A DNA stretch of 64,000 nucleotides from the NCBI GenBank assembly GCA_032988165.1, contig JANTQF010000022.1, positions 1 through 64,000 of the forward strand. The letters run 5' to 3'. Numbering within the stretch: the stretch's first letter is position 1; each line of letters starts with the position of its first letter. Below are positions 45,901 through 57,984 of this stretch, one piece after another. The stretch comes from Emmonsiellopsis sp. PD_33. Lineage: Eukaryota > Ascomycota > Eurotiomycetes > Onygenales > Ajellomycetaceae. Under the pieces are notes generated by a model. That model made no database searches and was not told where the DNA came from. It saw only the letters and a program-made list of their open reading frames with translations. Position numbers and translations under genes: made by a program.

Positions 45901-46003
45901 CAGAATAGGTGGGAATAAAGTTGAGAGGATCTAGTGATTTGTTGTTGGCAACATTGTGGAAGCGCGCATATTCAAGGATAGATGGCTCTGAGGGTAAAGA
46001 CAT
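42976..46003 (-). CDS. Large DUF7102-like protein, possible XPF-fold Zip2/SHOC1 relative
   Basis: Two exons on the minus strand, 45362-46003 and 42976-45306, giving 990 aa; the 55-nt intron joins phases cleanly (FCPWK then KGVQEALTP). The N-terminal half is acidic and probably disordered. The C-terminal 350 residues look folded. TETLTFVISAALLQKHRRII and APILLFRDI are followed by SCLSYEHLYVFVCYP and ITEWLVSLANKH, which resemble the strands of a degenerate XPF/ERCC4 nuclease fold. Then come FLRQVGLNAFAAQVVL and ERREAFASIVGERVLARVER, a helix-hairpin-helix-like ending. Fungal proteins of this form are annotated as DUF7102. A link to meiotic Zip2/SHOC1 proteins is inference from fold pattern; catalytic ERKxxxD-type residues are not visible. 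Confidence 0.6.
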
Positions 46004-46549
46004 GGTTGGATATGGGAATTTATGACGTATATCCCTTTTATTTCACCATAGGCACCGCATGTCTAGGCTCACTCTGCCCAGGATAGTTGGAATTTTGTCC
46101 CCCCCGCTCAAATCAATTGGGGAGAGAGTGAGGATGTCCAGGAGGTGTCGTCAAGTTAAGAATGGCACGTGATTCCAGGCGCTCCAGGTAGACCTACATA
46201 GGGAAGCGTCCGGAATGAGTCCATGGGGAATTTCTGTTAAAAAAAGCATCAAAAAGAATAAAGTGGGTTTAATACCATCTAAGGACGCATATATTACTAG
46301 ATGTTGAGTACACATAGTGTGTACCCCAGAGGATGCTTGACCCTAACAATCAACGGCCCAGCAGAAGTCATTTGAAGGTTCGCGAGAGGTTCATGTCATA
46401 GATCATAATAATGTCATTAGAAAAAGGGGGCGACATTAAAGCAATAATTCAAGCATAATAACGTCGCAAAATCCGCTGTACGCCCATGTAACGCAAAAAA
46501 TGAACATAGGTACGAATAACGCAAAACCTTGTCCACCACAATGCTTCGT
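46004..46549. other. Intergenic region between two minus-strand genes
   Basis: Promoter of the DUF7102-like gene and 3' flank of the dioxygenase gene. Nothing further seen. Confidence 0.4.
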
Positions 46550-47920
46550 TCAGTCATTATAATTAGATTGACGGGCACCGTCCTTGTTAACTAGAGGAAG
46601 GTTATAACGGGTCGCTAGCTCTTCTTCCTGGGATTTACCATCCGGGCTCAGTGTTGGCCGTTCAGCCTGGACAGCCACACGTACAGCATGGCGACGATGA
46701 GGCGCAAAACCGTATGACGCGGTGTGATTCTTCGTTTAGGGTCAGCCTAGGAGATTTTTGGATTATTTCTTACAGATAAAACTTACTGTCGAACGATTGT
46801 CCCAGAAAGCAACATCGTTCTGTCCCCACTGGAACCGCGCGTGTAATTCCTGCGTACTGACGACAATATCATTCAGATATTTGATAATCGCATCGCTTTC
46901 AAGTTTAGGGACGCCCACGACCTTGGTGACGAATCCCGGATTGAAAAAGAGAGAATTCCATCCCGTGACGGGATTTGTGCGAACAAGGGGGTGTTCGGTT
47001 GTTACAGGCTCGCGGCGCACTGGGCGACCGGCAGCTATTGAACCTTGTGCTTGCATATCTGCAGAATGGAGAGCCGTGAGACCCTTGAGATATGTCTGCA
47101 TGTGTGGCGACAATGCATCGTATGCAGCATATTGCGAGGACCAGAGAGTATCTCCACCTCCACCACGAGGAGGGCCAGTGAGGACCTTAAGTGAAGTATA
47201 CGATGGTGGTTGAACCTCGTATGTTACCTTAATCAAATTAGCATGACAGGACCACCACCTAAACTGTTTTAAAAGATTTACTTACATCCGAATGCCAGAG
47301 AAAAGATGGCGTAAACAATGCTCTCTGGTCAATAGAGTTGTCACCCGTATAAACGACATGTATGTCCTCCAATCCGGCCTTTCTCGGCACAGAGGTTGTT
47401 GCGTGCTATATATCCGCATATCAGTCAGCAAATGTCCATGGATACTTCGTTATATAATATAAGTGCATACCTTATGGAGAGTGCCAAAATATCTACCAAG
47501 CTCCCGTTGTGCCTCGATATCAAAATCGTCCTGGCCACGGAAAAACACAACTCCACGAACCGCAATCAATCGAGCGAGGTCGTTCTTCTGGGCATCCGTG
47601 AGTTTCGCAAGATTAACACCATGTATTTCTGTACCGATTTTGGGGGTGTAGTCGAAGATATCTGTCGCAACGCTCAACAAATTGCTAAACTTCTCATCTC
47701 CCAGGAGTCCCTTTTCCTCATAGGGGACCTCCCCGATGGGGTCCCAGTGGATATCCGGAAAGGATGGGAGGAGATCGTTGTGTGCATAGTCAATGTGGTT
47801 TTCAACCACCGTGCGGCCTGGCTCATATCGCAGTGGTTCGGATTGCGGGAATTGTTTTTTGGGGATAACAGCCTCCCCCAATGGGAGAGTAGAAGTAGGT
47901 TCTTCAAGGGATGGTGCCAT
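46550..47920 (-). CDS. TfdA/TauD-family Fe(II)/2-oxoglutarate dioxygenase
   Basis: Four exons on the minus strand: 47471-47920, 47286-47405, 46787-47227 and 46550-46729, giving 396 aa; all introns are phase 0. The iron-binding HxD motif is H188-S-D190 in SFLWHSD, placed exactly at the end of exon 2. The distal His is probably H339, in NHTASY after WDNRST. A 2-oxoglutarate-binding Arg fits R354 in HRRHAVRV. Other family blocks are GTEIHGVNLAKLTDAQKNDL and GVVFFRGQDDFDIEAQRELG. Yeast Jlp1 and bacterial TauD of this family release sulfite from taurine or alkyl-sulfonates; some fungal members act on other acids. No targeting signal is visible, so it is probably cytosolic. Confidence 0.85.
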
Positions 47921-50900
47921 CGTGGCAAATCTAGGGCCGTCAATTAACTGTTAAATGACTTTTACGTATGATTAAGTCCAAAGAACCGCAAGCAGAACGA
48001 GTAGGGTAGAAACCAAGGCAAAAAAGTATAAGAAAGGAAACCGAAATACGAACAGCTATTTAAGATAGTCTGACCGCCTATTTAATAAGCAGCCCGGAAA
48101 TAGCTATGACATACTTCGGGATATTGCGGGCAAGGTGGCTGTAGGAGGCCGCTCGATGACAGACCGTATGTATGGCACCATTGAATATCAAAATCACACA
48201 ATATTGAAAACAAATGGCAGACAAGGTCATGGCAGATAACAGGCTATTCCATCCCCTAGAAAAACATATTTCCCCGGAAACAAGGGAACAATCTCCACGG
48301 TATACAGGATACTGGGGACACAGGAAACACCGTAATCCGGTCCCCAGATTTCTCATCTCAGGGCCAAGTTGCGCCATCGGCTGTGAATCCTTCCCAAGAA
48401 GGACGTGTGCATCATCGTTGCAATTAATAGACACCCGCCCTCCCAGGGTCTTGCTGAGTGGTGTATGGATTCAGCATGGAAGTCAGCATGTTGGATTAAT
48501 AATTGGAATCGGCCTCTATTCGAAGTTGAGGAACGCCGCAATAATGCAATAATGACGTTGTTTTAAGCTGTTAGATGGCGTGCTGTGGTTGGGCCCTAAA
48601 ACAGCAACTAGCCATGCCCTAAGCCCTAAGCTCAGGGACCCAGCCCCTATTTATGCCAATCACCGCCTATGAGCGGAAAAAGCAAAGATAGAAGAAACCC
48701 AACAAGTTGCTATGTTGAACTGCTACAAGGCAGCGGTAGATTATCCAGATTGATTTAGATTGATAATCTCAAGTTACGAAAACTAGTGCTATCTGACTCG
48801 GAAATATCCCCTACAAACAAAGAGCTATCATTGAGGCGAAAACAATGCTTTCCACATGAGAGAAAATGCCAATTCGTGGCATTCTACCATTTTCGAATGT
48901 AGTGATCATGTCGCTGCCTCTTACTGCGGTATTATCAAACATATGAGCTAGATGTATGGATGGCGTTCTCCACCTCCAAAGCACGAAATCTTATGGCCAT
49001 ATGTTCTGAGGTTATCGAATGAGGACATCAAGACCTCTAGGGAGAAATGGAAAAGCATCGTAACCACGACCAGTGTCTCAGAGAAAACTGACGACATGGC
49101 CTTTGTATTTGTACTGGTGCCCCCTGACTTGGCAGACCTCAATGGAGACATGTACACGCGAAATAAACGTCTCAACTTGACTACGGGCCGGAAGATCAGG
49201 TCGGCGCAGCAATCTGGACATCGTTGTTTAGGCCGGAATCATTGAGACACCAAGTGGTATCCACTTCCAGCTTTGCTGCCAATTCTGAGTAACCAACTTC
49301 AACCACAAGAGTAGGCAACTGCGTAGTTCTGTTGGCCGGGGGATTCAGGGATCTAAATTATTCTCTTTTGAGAACATAGAAGGGTCATCGGGCTGTCATT
49401 TGGAGTCAAAATTACGGCGGTGAGTACAATCATTGTCTTGAGAGTCTTTGTGAAGCTTGGACATTTTCTTCTTCTTGCTGCTTTTCGGTTGCTGTAAAGG
49501 AGCTTGAAGAGGCTAACTAGCTGAAGAGGTCGATTACAGCATTCTGGACACCGAGCATCCTGGTGGCCAGAGTTCAAAACCACGATTGACCTCCGTATCC
49601 AGTGCGCTCTCTGGTATATCCGGGTACAGGAATGGTTTCGCGTCAGCGTCTTTTTGTTCTAGTCTGTCATGATGCAGATTTAGCCGTTTTCCATGCCTCA
49701 GGGAGTGTTATGACTTTGGATTGGTAGGTGAGCTACTACACAAGTGTCAGAAGCTGTAATAAGAACACGACAATAAAGTAAAGGGTAAAGCAATAGGTAG
49801 TAGTAGACAAAATACCGGTAGGACTAGAAAAAAGGAAAGTAATATTCAACAGAGTATAATCACCAAGGAAAGACTTACGAAGGAGAAGTGAATTCCATTG
49901 GATTGTATTTATCATCAACGAGGGGATCCGCTTTCCATTTAGCAGGAATATTCAACATGTCCAACATCCCTTTGCTGATGCATTCCTCAATGGCCTGGAT
50001 TGTGCTTGGCTTCCCATGGCCAGTCCCCTGCATGATCTTTTAGTAGTTGGAGGGTATATCAAGCCATTGGGCGAATACAGCCTTGGGCTGGTCCAGCTCG
50101 CCTGTTCCACAGTCCAGACGGGAGCTTTGCAGATGTCATTGTCTTGTAGGGTAGGCATGGTCGCGGCGCATTGAGGAGGTTATGTATATAATATTATTGG
50201 AGGCGGAAAAAATTCAACCGCAAGACCAATTCTCCAACATTGTAATCGACCGAAAAGACATCGCCAACCCTATTCGGAGACGTCTTGAAGCGCAACTGTT
50301 TCGAGTTAAAGCCTTTCCATTCCGCTTGCATCCGTATGGTCTGTATTTTCTGAAGGTGAATATGGTGGAGGATAGGAGGTTCAATAGAGCTATATATAGC
50401 TAGTCGCGAGAAGGTAGTAATGCTATACAATGGGCATCTGGCACGCAGGCCAGACAGAATCCGGGAAGGACCTCAGTAATTGCTAAAATCCTGTACCATC
50501 GCGTCCCGTTCGTTCATGTTTAGGCCAGCGTCGGGCACCGGGTATTCGATTCCCAGGCACCCCAGGAACATATCGAGTAGCCAGACGTTTCCCCTCGTCC
50601 AAAACCACCTGTTTGATTTTGCCGGCGAGGAATAGCATCTTGGGGGAGTCAAGACAAAGATAGGAGGCCATTGTAATATTATCCCGGGGGATAATAACCG
50701 CGCGATTCTTCTGAGTATGCTCGAAATTAAAAAAAGGTCGCCAAATACAGCGCCGTTTCGGGTGATGAGGCCCTTCTGTCTTGAATAAATATTCTAGGGC
50801 TTGGGTGTCCGGCCGAAGCGATTGGGGTTCATGGTCGCCCACGGAAGAGACGTACTTCACGTCGTTAGATCTAAAGGCATCTCTGGCTGTTGCGCGCAGT

Positions 50901-51831
50901 ATTGCCGATGTTGGGTGGGTGCTGTGGTTCTTGGGCATTTTGGTTGTCATTTTCGGATGAGGTGGCCGTGGAGTCTCTGGTTATATATCCATTCTGGCAG
51001 TCTATGTGGTAGTGCTGCGAAGCCCCTTGACCACGGAGGTGGGGGTTGGTAGGTTCTTGTTGTTCCTCAGGGGAACAATATGAGGTGTCGGGAATTGGGA
51101 AATCGGATCTCTGAGGGCGCCTGTTGGATGATATCCGTTCTATAGGGAAAGGGAGTAAAAGGAAGGATCAAGATCGTGAAAAATGCTTTAGGTTGACAGT
51201 TGGCTGAGTAAAAGGTGGCTGGCTGATCGCTCAAGCTCTGGCTGGAGGGGATAGTATATACAATAGTGAATGTCATGGGAAGGTGAATCAGGCAGGGAGG
51301 ATGGGGGTTTAAGTAGAGGGAAAATGGATATCCATCAAGTTACTTCATCATAGTCCACCGATTTCCAGTTTGATCCTTGCACGTTGGTGTAGAATGCGTT
51401 CCAGGGTTTTGGAATGGACAAACTTCCATTGGCATCCATGACCTACCTATCTGACAATTCAAAAAGCCCGCATATTGTTTCTGCAATGCAGAGAGTAAGA
51501 GAACAAAGTTTATGTCGCTCAAAGAGAGGGACAGAAATAAGAGAAGAATCCTGTACAGATTTTGTATGCAATAGGCCGTACGGGTACTATGAAGGTTGCA
51601 ATTCCATGGACAAAGGATTCGTAGGCGCCGCAAACCAGTAAGTAAAACCTTAGAAACAAAGCTTGACCCCAGCCTGCCAGGGCTGAACCTGCTTGAGACA
51701 TGCCAGCCAAGGGCTATTCGCGCGGTAACAAGAATTAGGGAATATATTCAAAGAAGCAAACGACAATACGTCTATCAAGATAACAAGTTCCACTAAACAA
51801 TGCAAGAGGTGTTCGTTTCAAGACCAAAACT
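47921..51831. other. Gene-poor 3.9 kb region with a probable gene remnant
   Basis: No intact gene is supported. It contains a short coding-like remnant on the minus strand (49,880-50,110, listed separately) and assorted frames on both strands without domains. CG dinucleotides are present, so the decay that shaped the 6.5-17.8 kb island has not acted here. Confidence 0.45.
49880..50110 (-). pseudogene. Probable gene remnant, family not recognised
   Basis: One minus-strand frame reads LDQPKAVFAQWLDIPSNY, a TAA stop, then KIMQGTGHGKPSTIQAIEEC and ISKGMLDMLNIPAKWKADP, ending NPMEFTSPS at a GTAAGT donor. The composition and the clean donor look like a real exon. The stop and the lack of a supportable upstream or downstream exon suggest a broken gene. 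A longer minus-strand frame at 50483-50950 might be another piece. I cannot name the family. Confidence 0.3.
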
Positions 51832-54800
51832 TTAGGGAACCCACAACCTAACAAAGCCGGTAACCTCGCGCCTACAGGTGACACAGCTGCCAAAATTATT
51901 CATCGCTAGACTGACCCTGCACTCCTCACACACACAAAGACAGCGGCAGGGCCATGTAATGATGGACCTGGGCGTTGACTGGCAAATGACACACTGTGGA
52001 CCTTCTGGCCCGAGCCCGGAGGCGCCTGAATCCCAGGACTGTGGCTGTTGTTGCGATCGGTATCCCGGGTGGTTGTGTGCATTACCGCCCAGACGTCGTG
52101 ACAATATGAGATTTTCCAGTATCTCCGACTCCTCTTCAGATGTAGGCCTTTTCCTTTCATTCGATCCCCATGTTGAGGAGTCGTTAGTGGCCAAATCACG
52201 ATAGCGTCTGGATAATAGGACGCGTGCGCGATCCCTCTCCATCTGACTTCTGAATCGGCTGCGGGTCATTATTTTGCCTTCGTCTGCAGCGACGAGATGC
52301 GACGCAAGCACCCGAGCCTCATGCTTAGTCTCCTTGTCCTTTGGATCAAGGAGACGGGCGAGAGACGACACGTCTAGAAGGGCTTCATCAGAAGGAGTAG
52401 GCGAGCGAGAGTGGAAGTTGGCCCAAGCGTTGTTGGGGTCTCCCATGGTATATGGGTCCTTTTGTGTTGGGGTCCGGCGGCCATCGGATTCGTATGCTTC
52501 CCATTCTGAATCGCCATTTGTAGACATAGAAATGACACTGGTTGTGTCATCCCAATCATCCTGGGCCGGTGGTGCATAGTCGCCGCTTTCGTCCTGGTTC
52601 CCCCACGATCCACCAACCTTCCACCAGTTATAAAGTTTATTCTCAAATCGTTTCTCATCGGCCTCGTTCCACTGGGAATTGTTTATCAACTCTCTCTTCC
52701 TCATTTCCTTTTCAACATCAAATTCATGATCTTCCGGCAATTCAAGCTCGCCTTGATCGGTCAAAATCCAAAAGTCAAGCGAGCCTGGCTTCCTTGTTTT
52801 CTTTGCGGCAGAGCCTTTCCGCCCGGCTCCACCCAACTTGGTCAACCATTGAGGGCGCGCGGCGATTCCTACCATTTCTAACATCCTGATGACCCAAAAC
52901 GCGACCCATCCCAGCAAAAGCAGGAAGATTCCTCGGAAGAAGGTAAATCCGTGATAACATCTGCTAGCCCCCTGGAATGCGCCCACACCACCAAAGGTTG
53001 TTTGTTTTTCAATAGAGCGAGCGCCTCGTTGTTGCTTTTCAAATTTCTTTTCGCGGCCATACCCACTTTCCCACTCAGCTGGTCGTTCCGGAAGGTCAAA
53101 GTGGAAGGGTTCGTTGACACCCGAAGGGAAACCTATCGGTTGCGAAGTATTGTGCCGCCCCTGGTTGGCATTAAAATTCCTTGATGCCTCTATCTCGGTA
53201 AGTCTATCCTCTTCTAACCAAGTCATTCTTCTAGCTACCACACTTTTCCCTTCATTGAGGAAAACAGCGTCACTAGCAGCTGCCAACGCGGCATATCCTA
53301 TCCTCACCAAGGACGTGTAAAAGTCTTCCCGCATGTTAAAACGGACATTTCGGATTTGTGAAGCTCCCTGCATATTAGCATGAGCAATAGCGAATCTTTC
53401 GCGTAAGGACGTCGGCGGAGGAATGTTAGGGGGTAGAGAAAATGCGGTGATGACGAGGGCTAGAAGATATATGGCAAGGCAGGCCAAAATCCCCATGAAT
53501 ATAAGCAAGTGCGGAACAAATCCCACGACACACACGGTGGGGAATCTGAGATTTAGAGTATCCGTTTCGAGTACGGAGCCATAAAAAAAGCTGAAGACCA
53601 TGGAACCCATGAAACAGAGGCCCCAGAAGGTTGTGTTAATCAGACGTCCTTGATTTTGCCGGCCGAAGACATCGAGGATATTGGACGATAAGCTGTTGCA
53701 GCATGAGATTAAGGCGATTAAAAGGAGTTCTGGGGTGACGTTAAGTTTTTCTAGTACTTGACTTCTCGAAAGAAGTTTAGCAGCAGAGGATGAGGCAGAT
53801 TTGGCGGTTGCTGACGCTGGGTTGGCGGGTTTAGAAGGACCAAACATGCTGATGCCGACAGATTGGCCTATAATAGTCTCTGCCTCTGCAAAGGCTAATG
53901 AGTGTTCAAAGATAGACATTCCAGCCTCTGTCACGACCCCCCTACCTTGCAATGCGCATGATAACGTTTCGACAAACTGATTTAAGCACAAGCGAAGGAA
54001 GACAGGCCAGAGGAGAGAAAACGAGCCGGAGGCGACATCTGAGCGCCCAGCCGGTAAACTCATATGGACTGCGCTGCAAGAGCTCTGTTCGTTCTCCCAC
54101 CCCAGAAGGAACGAGGAGAGGTTATACATGAAACCGCCCTGGCCACCATAATCCCAGATAAATTGCTTTTCCGGGTTCCCATAACGTAATTCTGGGTATT
54201 TAGGGGATGTCTGGCAGCGGATAGCCCGCAACAACGACAAAATCTGCCCCATGAAAAGAACGATTGGTATTATCCTCAGCGCTAGTCGACTTTGCCATTT
54301 CAGAGAGAGATGGCGCCGTGTAGAGCCATAGATGGTGACCCTGTTCAGGAGGAGTGCCTATAAATGTAGAATATCAGTCTTGTATCCGAGTGGTTACGCG
54401 CTGGTAGGTCTGTATGACATCTCATAGCAAGACACCTTCCCAGGGCAGAATGATACGTACCACCGCAAAGCAAGCGATCGACCATCGACTCGTCATGTAG
54501 CTAAAAAATCCACCAAACTTCCTCACACTATAGATGAAATCTCCAACATTGAACCCGGAACCATCCGCTACTGTCTCTGCCCCCGCGGCGGCCGCTACGG
54601 CACCTGCAACACCAGTCGCATCTCTCTCAGGACCAACCCCGCCAACCATTCCTGCCGCACTATCAATCATGTTTGCAACAGTCGATTCCAATCCCAGAAA
54701 GCGCAACACGCCCCGGGGAGCAGTCACAAACATAAAGACCTCGGCCTGGTAAACAACGCGAAGAGGATAGAGGACGAGCTCCTGAGAGGACGAGGAGAGG

Positions 54801-55024
54801 AAAGGGAGTTTGGACAGCGTGGAGTTGACGAAGCTAAGATTTGAAGAAAGGTCCGGCGAGGAGATTTGGGACGAGGATTGGATAGCTGCCGCTGCTGCGC
54901 TCGTGATCGTGGCCGATGCATCCGCCATTGTCATGGAAATGGCCAAAGCAGGCGTGATTCCAGAAGTATCGAAGGTCAATCCCAGCGGCTTTCGTGTATT
55001 TTCCGGCCCCCCAATTTCCGGCAC
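51832..55024 (-). CDS. Asi3-type RING ubiquitin ligase of the nuclear membrane
   Basis: Two exons on the minus strand, 54461-55024 and 51832-54357, giving 1,029 aa. The C-terminal RING of the C3HC4_3 kind (CVICQSTPRSIITWPCRCLC, then CEECRVSLAMNNFGSCVTCR) ends with GFVRLWVP, the usual extreme C-terminus of the Asi1/Asi3 family. Several hydrophobic helices precede it: LLLIALISCCNSLSS, TFWGLCFMGSMVFSFFYG, LLIFMGILACLAIYLLALVI, FFRGIFLLLLGWVAFWVIRM, and one or two in exon 1. Yeast Asi1-Asi3 form a ligase in the inner nuclear membrane that degrades misplaced membrane proteins and latent transcription factors. The region between the last helix and the RING is acidic and disordered. The start at 55024 is the first ATG of the open frame; a later ATG (MTMADASAT) is possible. 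Confidence 0.8.
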
Positions 55025-55817
55025 ATCAATTCAAAATGCCCTGTGCAGGTAACGACCGAAATAAGCCAGTAATTGGTGTTTAAGGTCGGGCGGCCCTTTT
55101 GTAAACGATAACGAGATGACGATTAAATCCAGATCAACCAGATCCAACAGCTTTCATTTTTGTGTGGGCGCAGGTTCCTTCGGCAAGGAGCCAACCTCAC
55201 AAAGGGATCATGAGAACCAAGTCCTCAACACAACGCTGCTTGGCGAATCTATCGAGAGATGGAGATGAAGTTGAGTCTGGAAAGACTCCGAGATGATGCC
55301 GAGCAGTGGGATGCGCCAAGACCTGGAGACAGTGTTTGCCATGTTTGCATCGGGTGGCTGAAATCACGTGAATTCGCGTCTATCAAGATCGGACGACATC
55401 CTCAACATCAACGACATAACTACGACAAGGAACTTCGCCAAAACACTTCAATCTGCTAAATGCGGCGTGGACTAGATATATCTAGGCTCATATCTGCCAG
55501 GGCCCAGCCTCATTTGCTGTTCACATCCACTATCAGCTCCAGCGAGCTGCGTAGCATGTTCTCTCTCTGCATGCAATCCAACGCTGTGATGGCGTGCGAT
55601 ACCCAGACGCGCATGTGCGGGAGTAAAAGGCGTCAGCATGCCACAGATTATTAATGAGAAGGCTCACTAATACTCGGCCTATTTCATCTTGTTATCAGAA
55701 ATGATTTATCTTCCAATGTAGGCTCCATTTATCTGTTTATCAAGACCTCATATCCTGGCGCTCTCCCCATTTCCTTACCCCAATACCCCAGCAACAAGTT
55801 TCGCCGAATTAGTTATC
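55025..55817. other. Divergent intergenic region Asi3 / permease
   Basis: 793 bp between divergent start codons. Small plus-strand frames (55259-55459, 55460-55654) have no domain. Promoters of both genes are expected here. Confidence 0.4.
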
Positions 55818-57539
55818 ATGCGGGATAATGACCAGGAGGCTCAGCCTCTCCTTTCGTCTCTACCAAACAGTTCAGACAACTCTCAGGAGCTCCCACAGGA
55901 AACCGGCCTCCTTCGCTCCGTCGAGTCTGGTACCATCCCGGAAACAGCGACATATGGCCGCAACTTGACCTGGAGAAGTGCATATATTCTTGTGATGTCC
56001 CGCGTCATAGGAAGTGGCATATTCGCAACACCTGGAGCCATTGTCAAAGCGGTTGGGAGCATTGGGCTCACCTTAGTACTTTGGGTCGTCGGTGCTCTCA
56101 TTGCGGGTTGCGGCCTCGCGGTTTCACTAGAGTATGGCTGCATGCTCCCTCGCTCTGGTGGGCATAAAATATATCTTGAGTTCACCTATCGATATCCAAG
56201 GTTCCTAGCATCGACACTAGTTGCCATGCAGGCCGTGGTCCTGGGATTTACTGCAAGCAATTGTATTATATTCGGTGAGTATGTGCTTTTTGCGCTCGGG
56301 AGGGAACCAACGGTGGTCATGCAGAGGTCACTCTCTATTGGTCTTCTGACTACCATTACTGTCATCCATGGTTGCTTTCTGAAATCTGGCATCCGGATCC
56401 AAAATTTCCTAGGTTGGACGAAGATTCTCCTGTCGGTGTTCATGGTTCTTACCGGCCTCTACGTTGTGGTTTTCCACCGTGAGGACTCGCTGTCGACGAA
56501 ATCGAACATATTCTGCTGGGATGCAGTGTGGGCTGACTCAAACTGGAGCTGGGGTATCTTGTCTACCGCACTATTCAAGGTCGCTTATGCATATGCTGGA
56601 CTAGACAACGCCAATAATGTTCTAAACGAAGTGAAGGATCCTGTTCGAACGCTAAAATTTGTTGGACCCCTGGCCCTTGTCACTGCGTGCATGCTATACC
56701 TTCTCGTTATTGTTGCGTATTTTATAGTGGTTCCAATCACAGAGATCAAAGAAAGCGGCGAGTTGGTTGCAGCTATATTTTTCAACAGAGTTTTCGGCCG
56801 TGGGTTTGGTCAAACCATCTTGCCCCTTGCAATCGCCATTTCGGCCGCCGGGAATGTCATGGTCGTTACCTTTACACTGGTGTGTACGTCCATGTTAATT
56901 ATTTGATAGTTGCACACGTCTAATTGGTATTCCGTGCAGGCGCGAGTAAACCAAGAAATCGCCCGGCAGGGTTTCCTCCCGTACTCAGAGATTCTCTCCT
57001 CCTCCCGCCCCTTTAACACCCCTCTTGGAGGTCTGATTGTCCACTATATCCCTTCTTTACTGGTAATCATACTTCCACCACCAGGAGACGCCTACAATTT
57101 CATCCTTGACGTTGAGGCATATCCGGCCCAATTCTTCGCCCTCGCCACGGCTTGTGGTATCCTCCTATTAAGGGCCAGAAGGCCCGAATTAGCAAGACCA
57201 TTCAAGGCATGGATACCTGCCGTTTGGATCAAGATTGCCATGTGCTTAGCCTTGATTGTCGCGCCATTTTTCCCTCCAAAGGATTGGAAAGGAGACGTTG
57301 GGTTCTTTTATGCAACGTACGCGATTGTTGGGCTTGGATTGTATGTCTTGCTAGGCCCCTAGTTATCTATCCCGAGGATACTGACTGTGCGCAGGATTGT
57401 TCTGGCCGTACTGTACTGGTACTTCTGGACAGTTGCGATACCCCGATGGATGGGTTACACCCTCGAAGAAGAAGTTGAGGTTCTCCCAGATGGTACCGCT
57501 ATCACAAAATTGGTATCCGTTGACAAGCTCTCAACTTAG
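55818..57539 (+). CDS. Amino-acid permease (APC superfamily, LAT/methionine-permease type)
   Basis: Three exons: 55818-56879, 56940-57340 and 57395-57539, giving 535 aa. A hydrophilic N-terminus is followed by about 12 hydrophobic segments. The first has the APC signature VIGSGIFATPGAIVKAVGSI; others include LVLWVVGALIAGCGLAVSLE, VGPLALVTACMLYLLVIVAY and LPLAIAISAAGNVMVV. YAYAGLDNANNVLNEVKDP is the conserved loop of the LAT-like fungal methionine permeases (Mup1-type). ARVNQEIARQGFLPYSEIL opens exon 2. It should be a plasma-membrane proton symporter for a neutral amino acid, with methionine the best guess. It stands next to the CmcJ-type oxygenase gene on the same strand. Confidence 0.85.
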
Positions 57540-57984
57540 CCCTGATGGCCTCTTCGCCCTGAAACAGCATGCCTTGTAACCCTTGTCGCTGTTCAAATCC
57601 AACAATCTCGCTATTTTTGAGAATATTAGAGGATTGGTTGGTCGCTGCCTTGAGTAATTGAGGCGGAGCCATTTTGCTATGTTTTCAATTGCCACTAAAT
57701 TCTATCAAACAGATGCATGCAATGTCGAACAGAACTTCCAGGCATCATACGATATGCCTCACCACTCTTTTATCAACTGTCGGGAATAAAAATACGAGCA
57801 TGACTAATACATGGCATGGATTGTCAAGTTAGTCTTGCCCATGGATTCGCCCAAGCCACCTCAAAGCCTGCCTGCCGGATTGCTTGCCCTGGGAGGCTTA
57901 GCTATTTGAAATAAATTTATACAGCGTCTTCATTCCCAACTTGCAAAGGCTTCTTCCAGCTCATCAAAGCTCAATTCATGAAGC
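57540..57984. other. Intergenic region, tandem genes
   Basis: 3' flank of the permease and promoter of the oxygenase-like gene; no gene seen. Confidence 0.4.
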
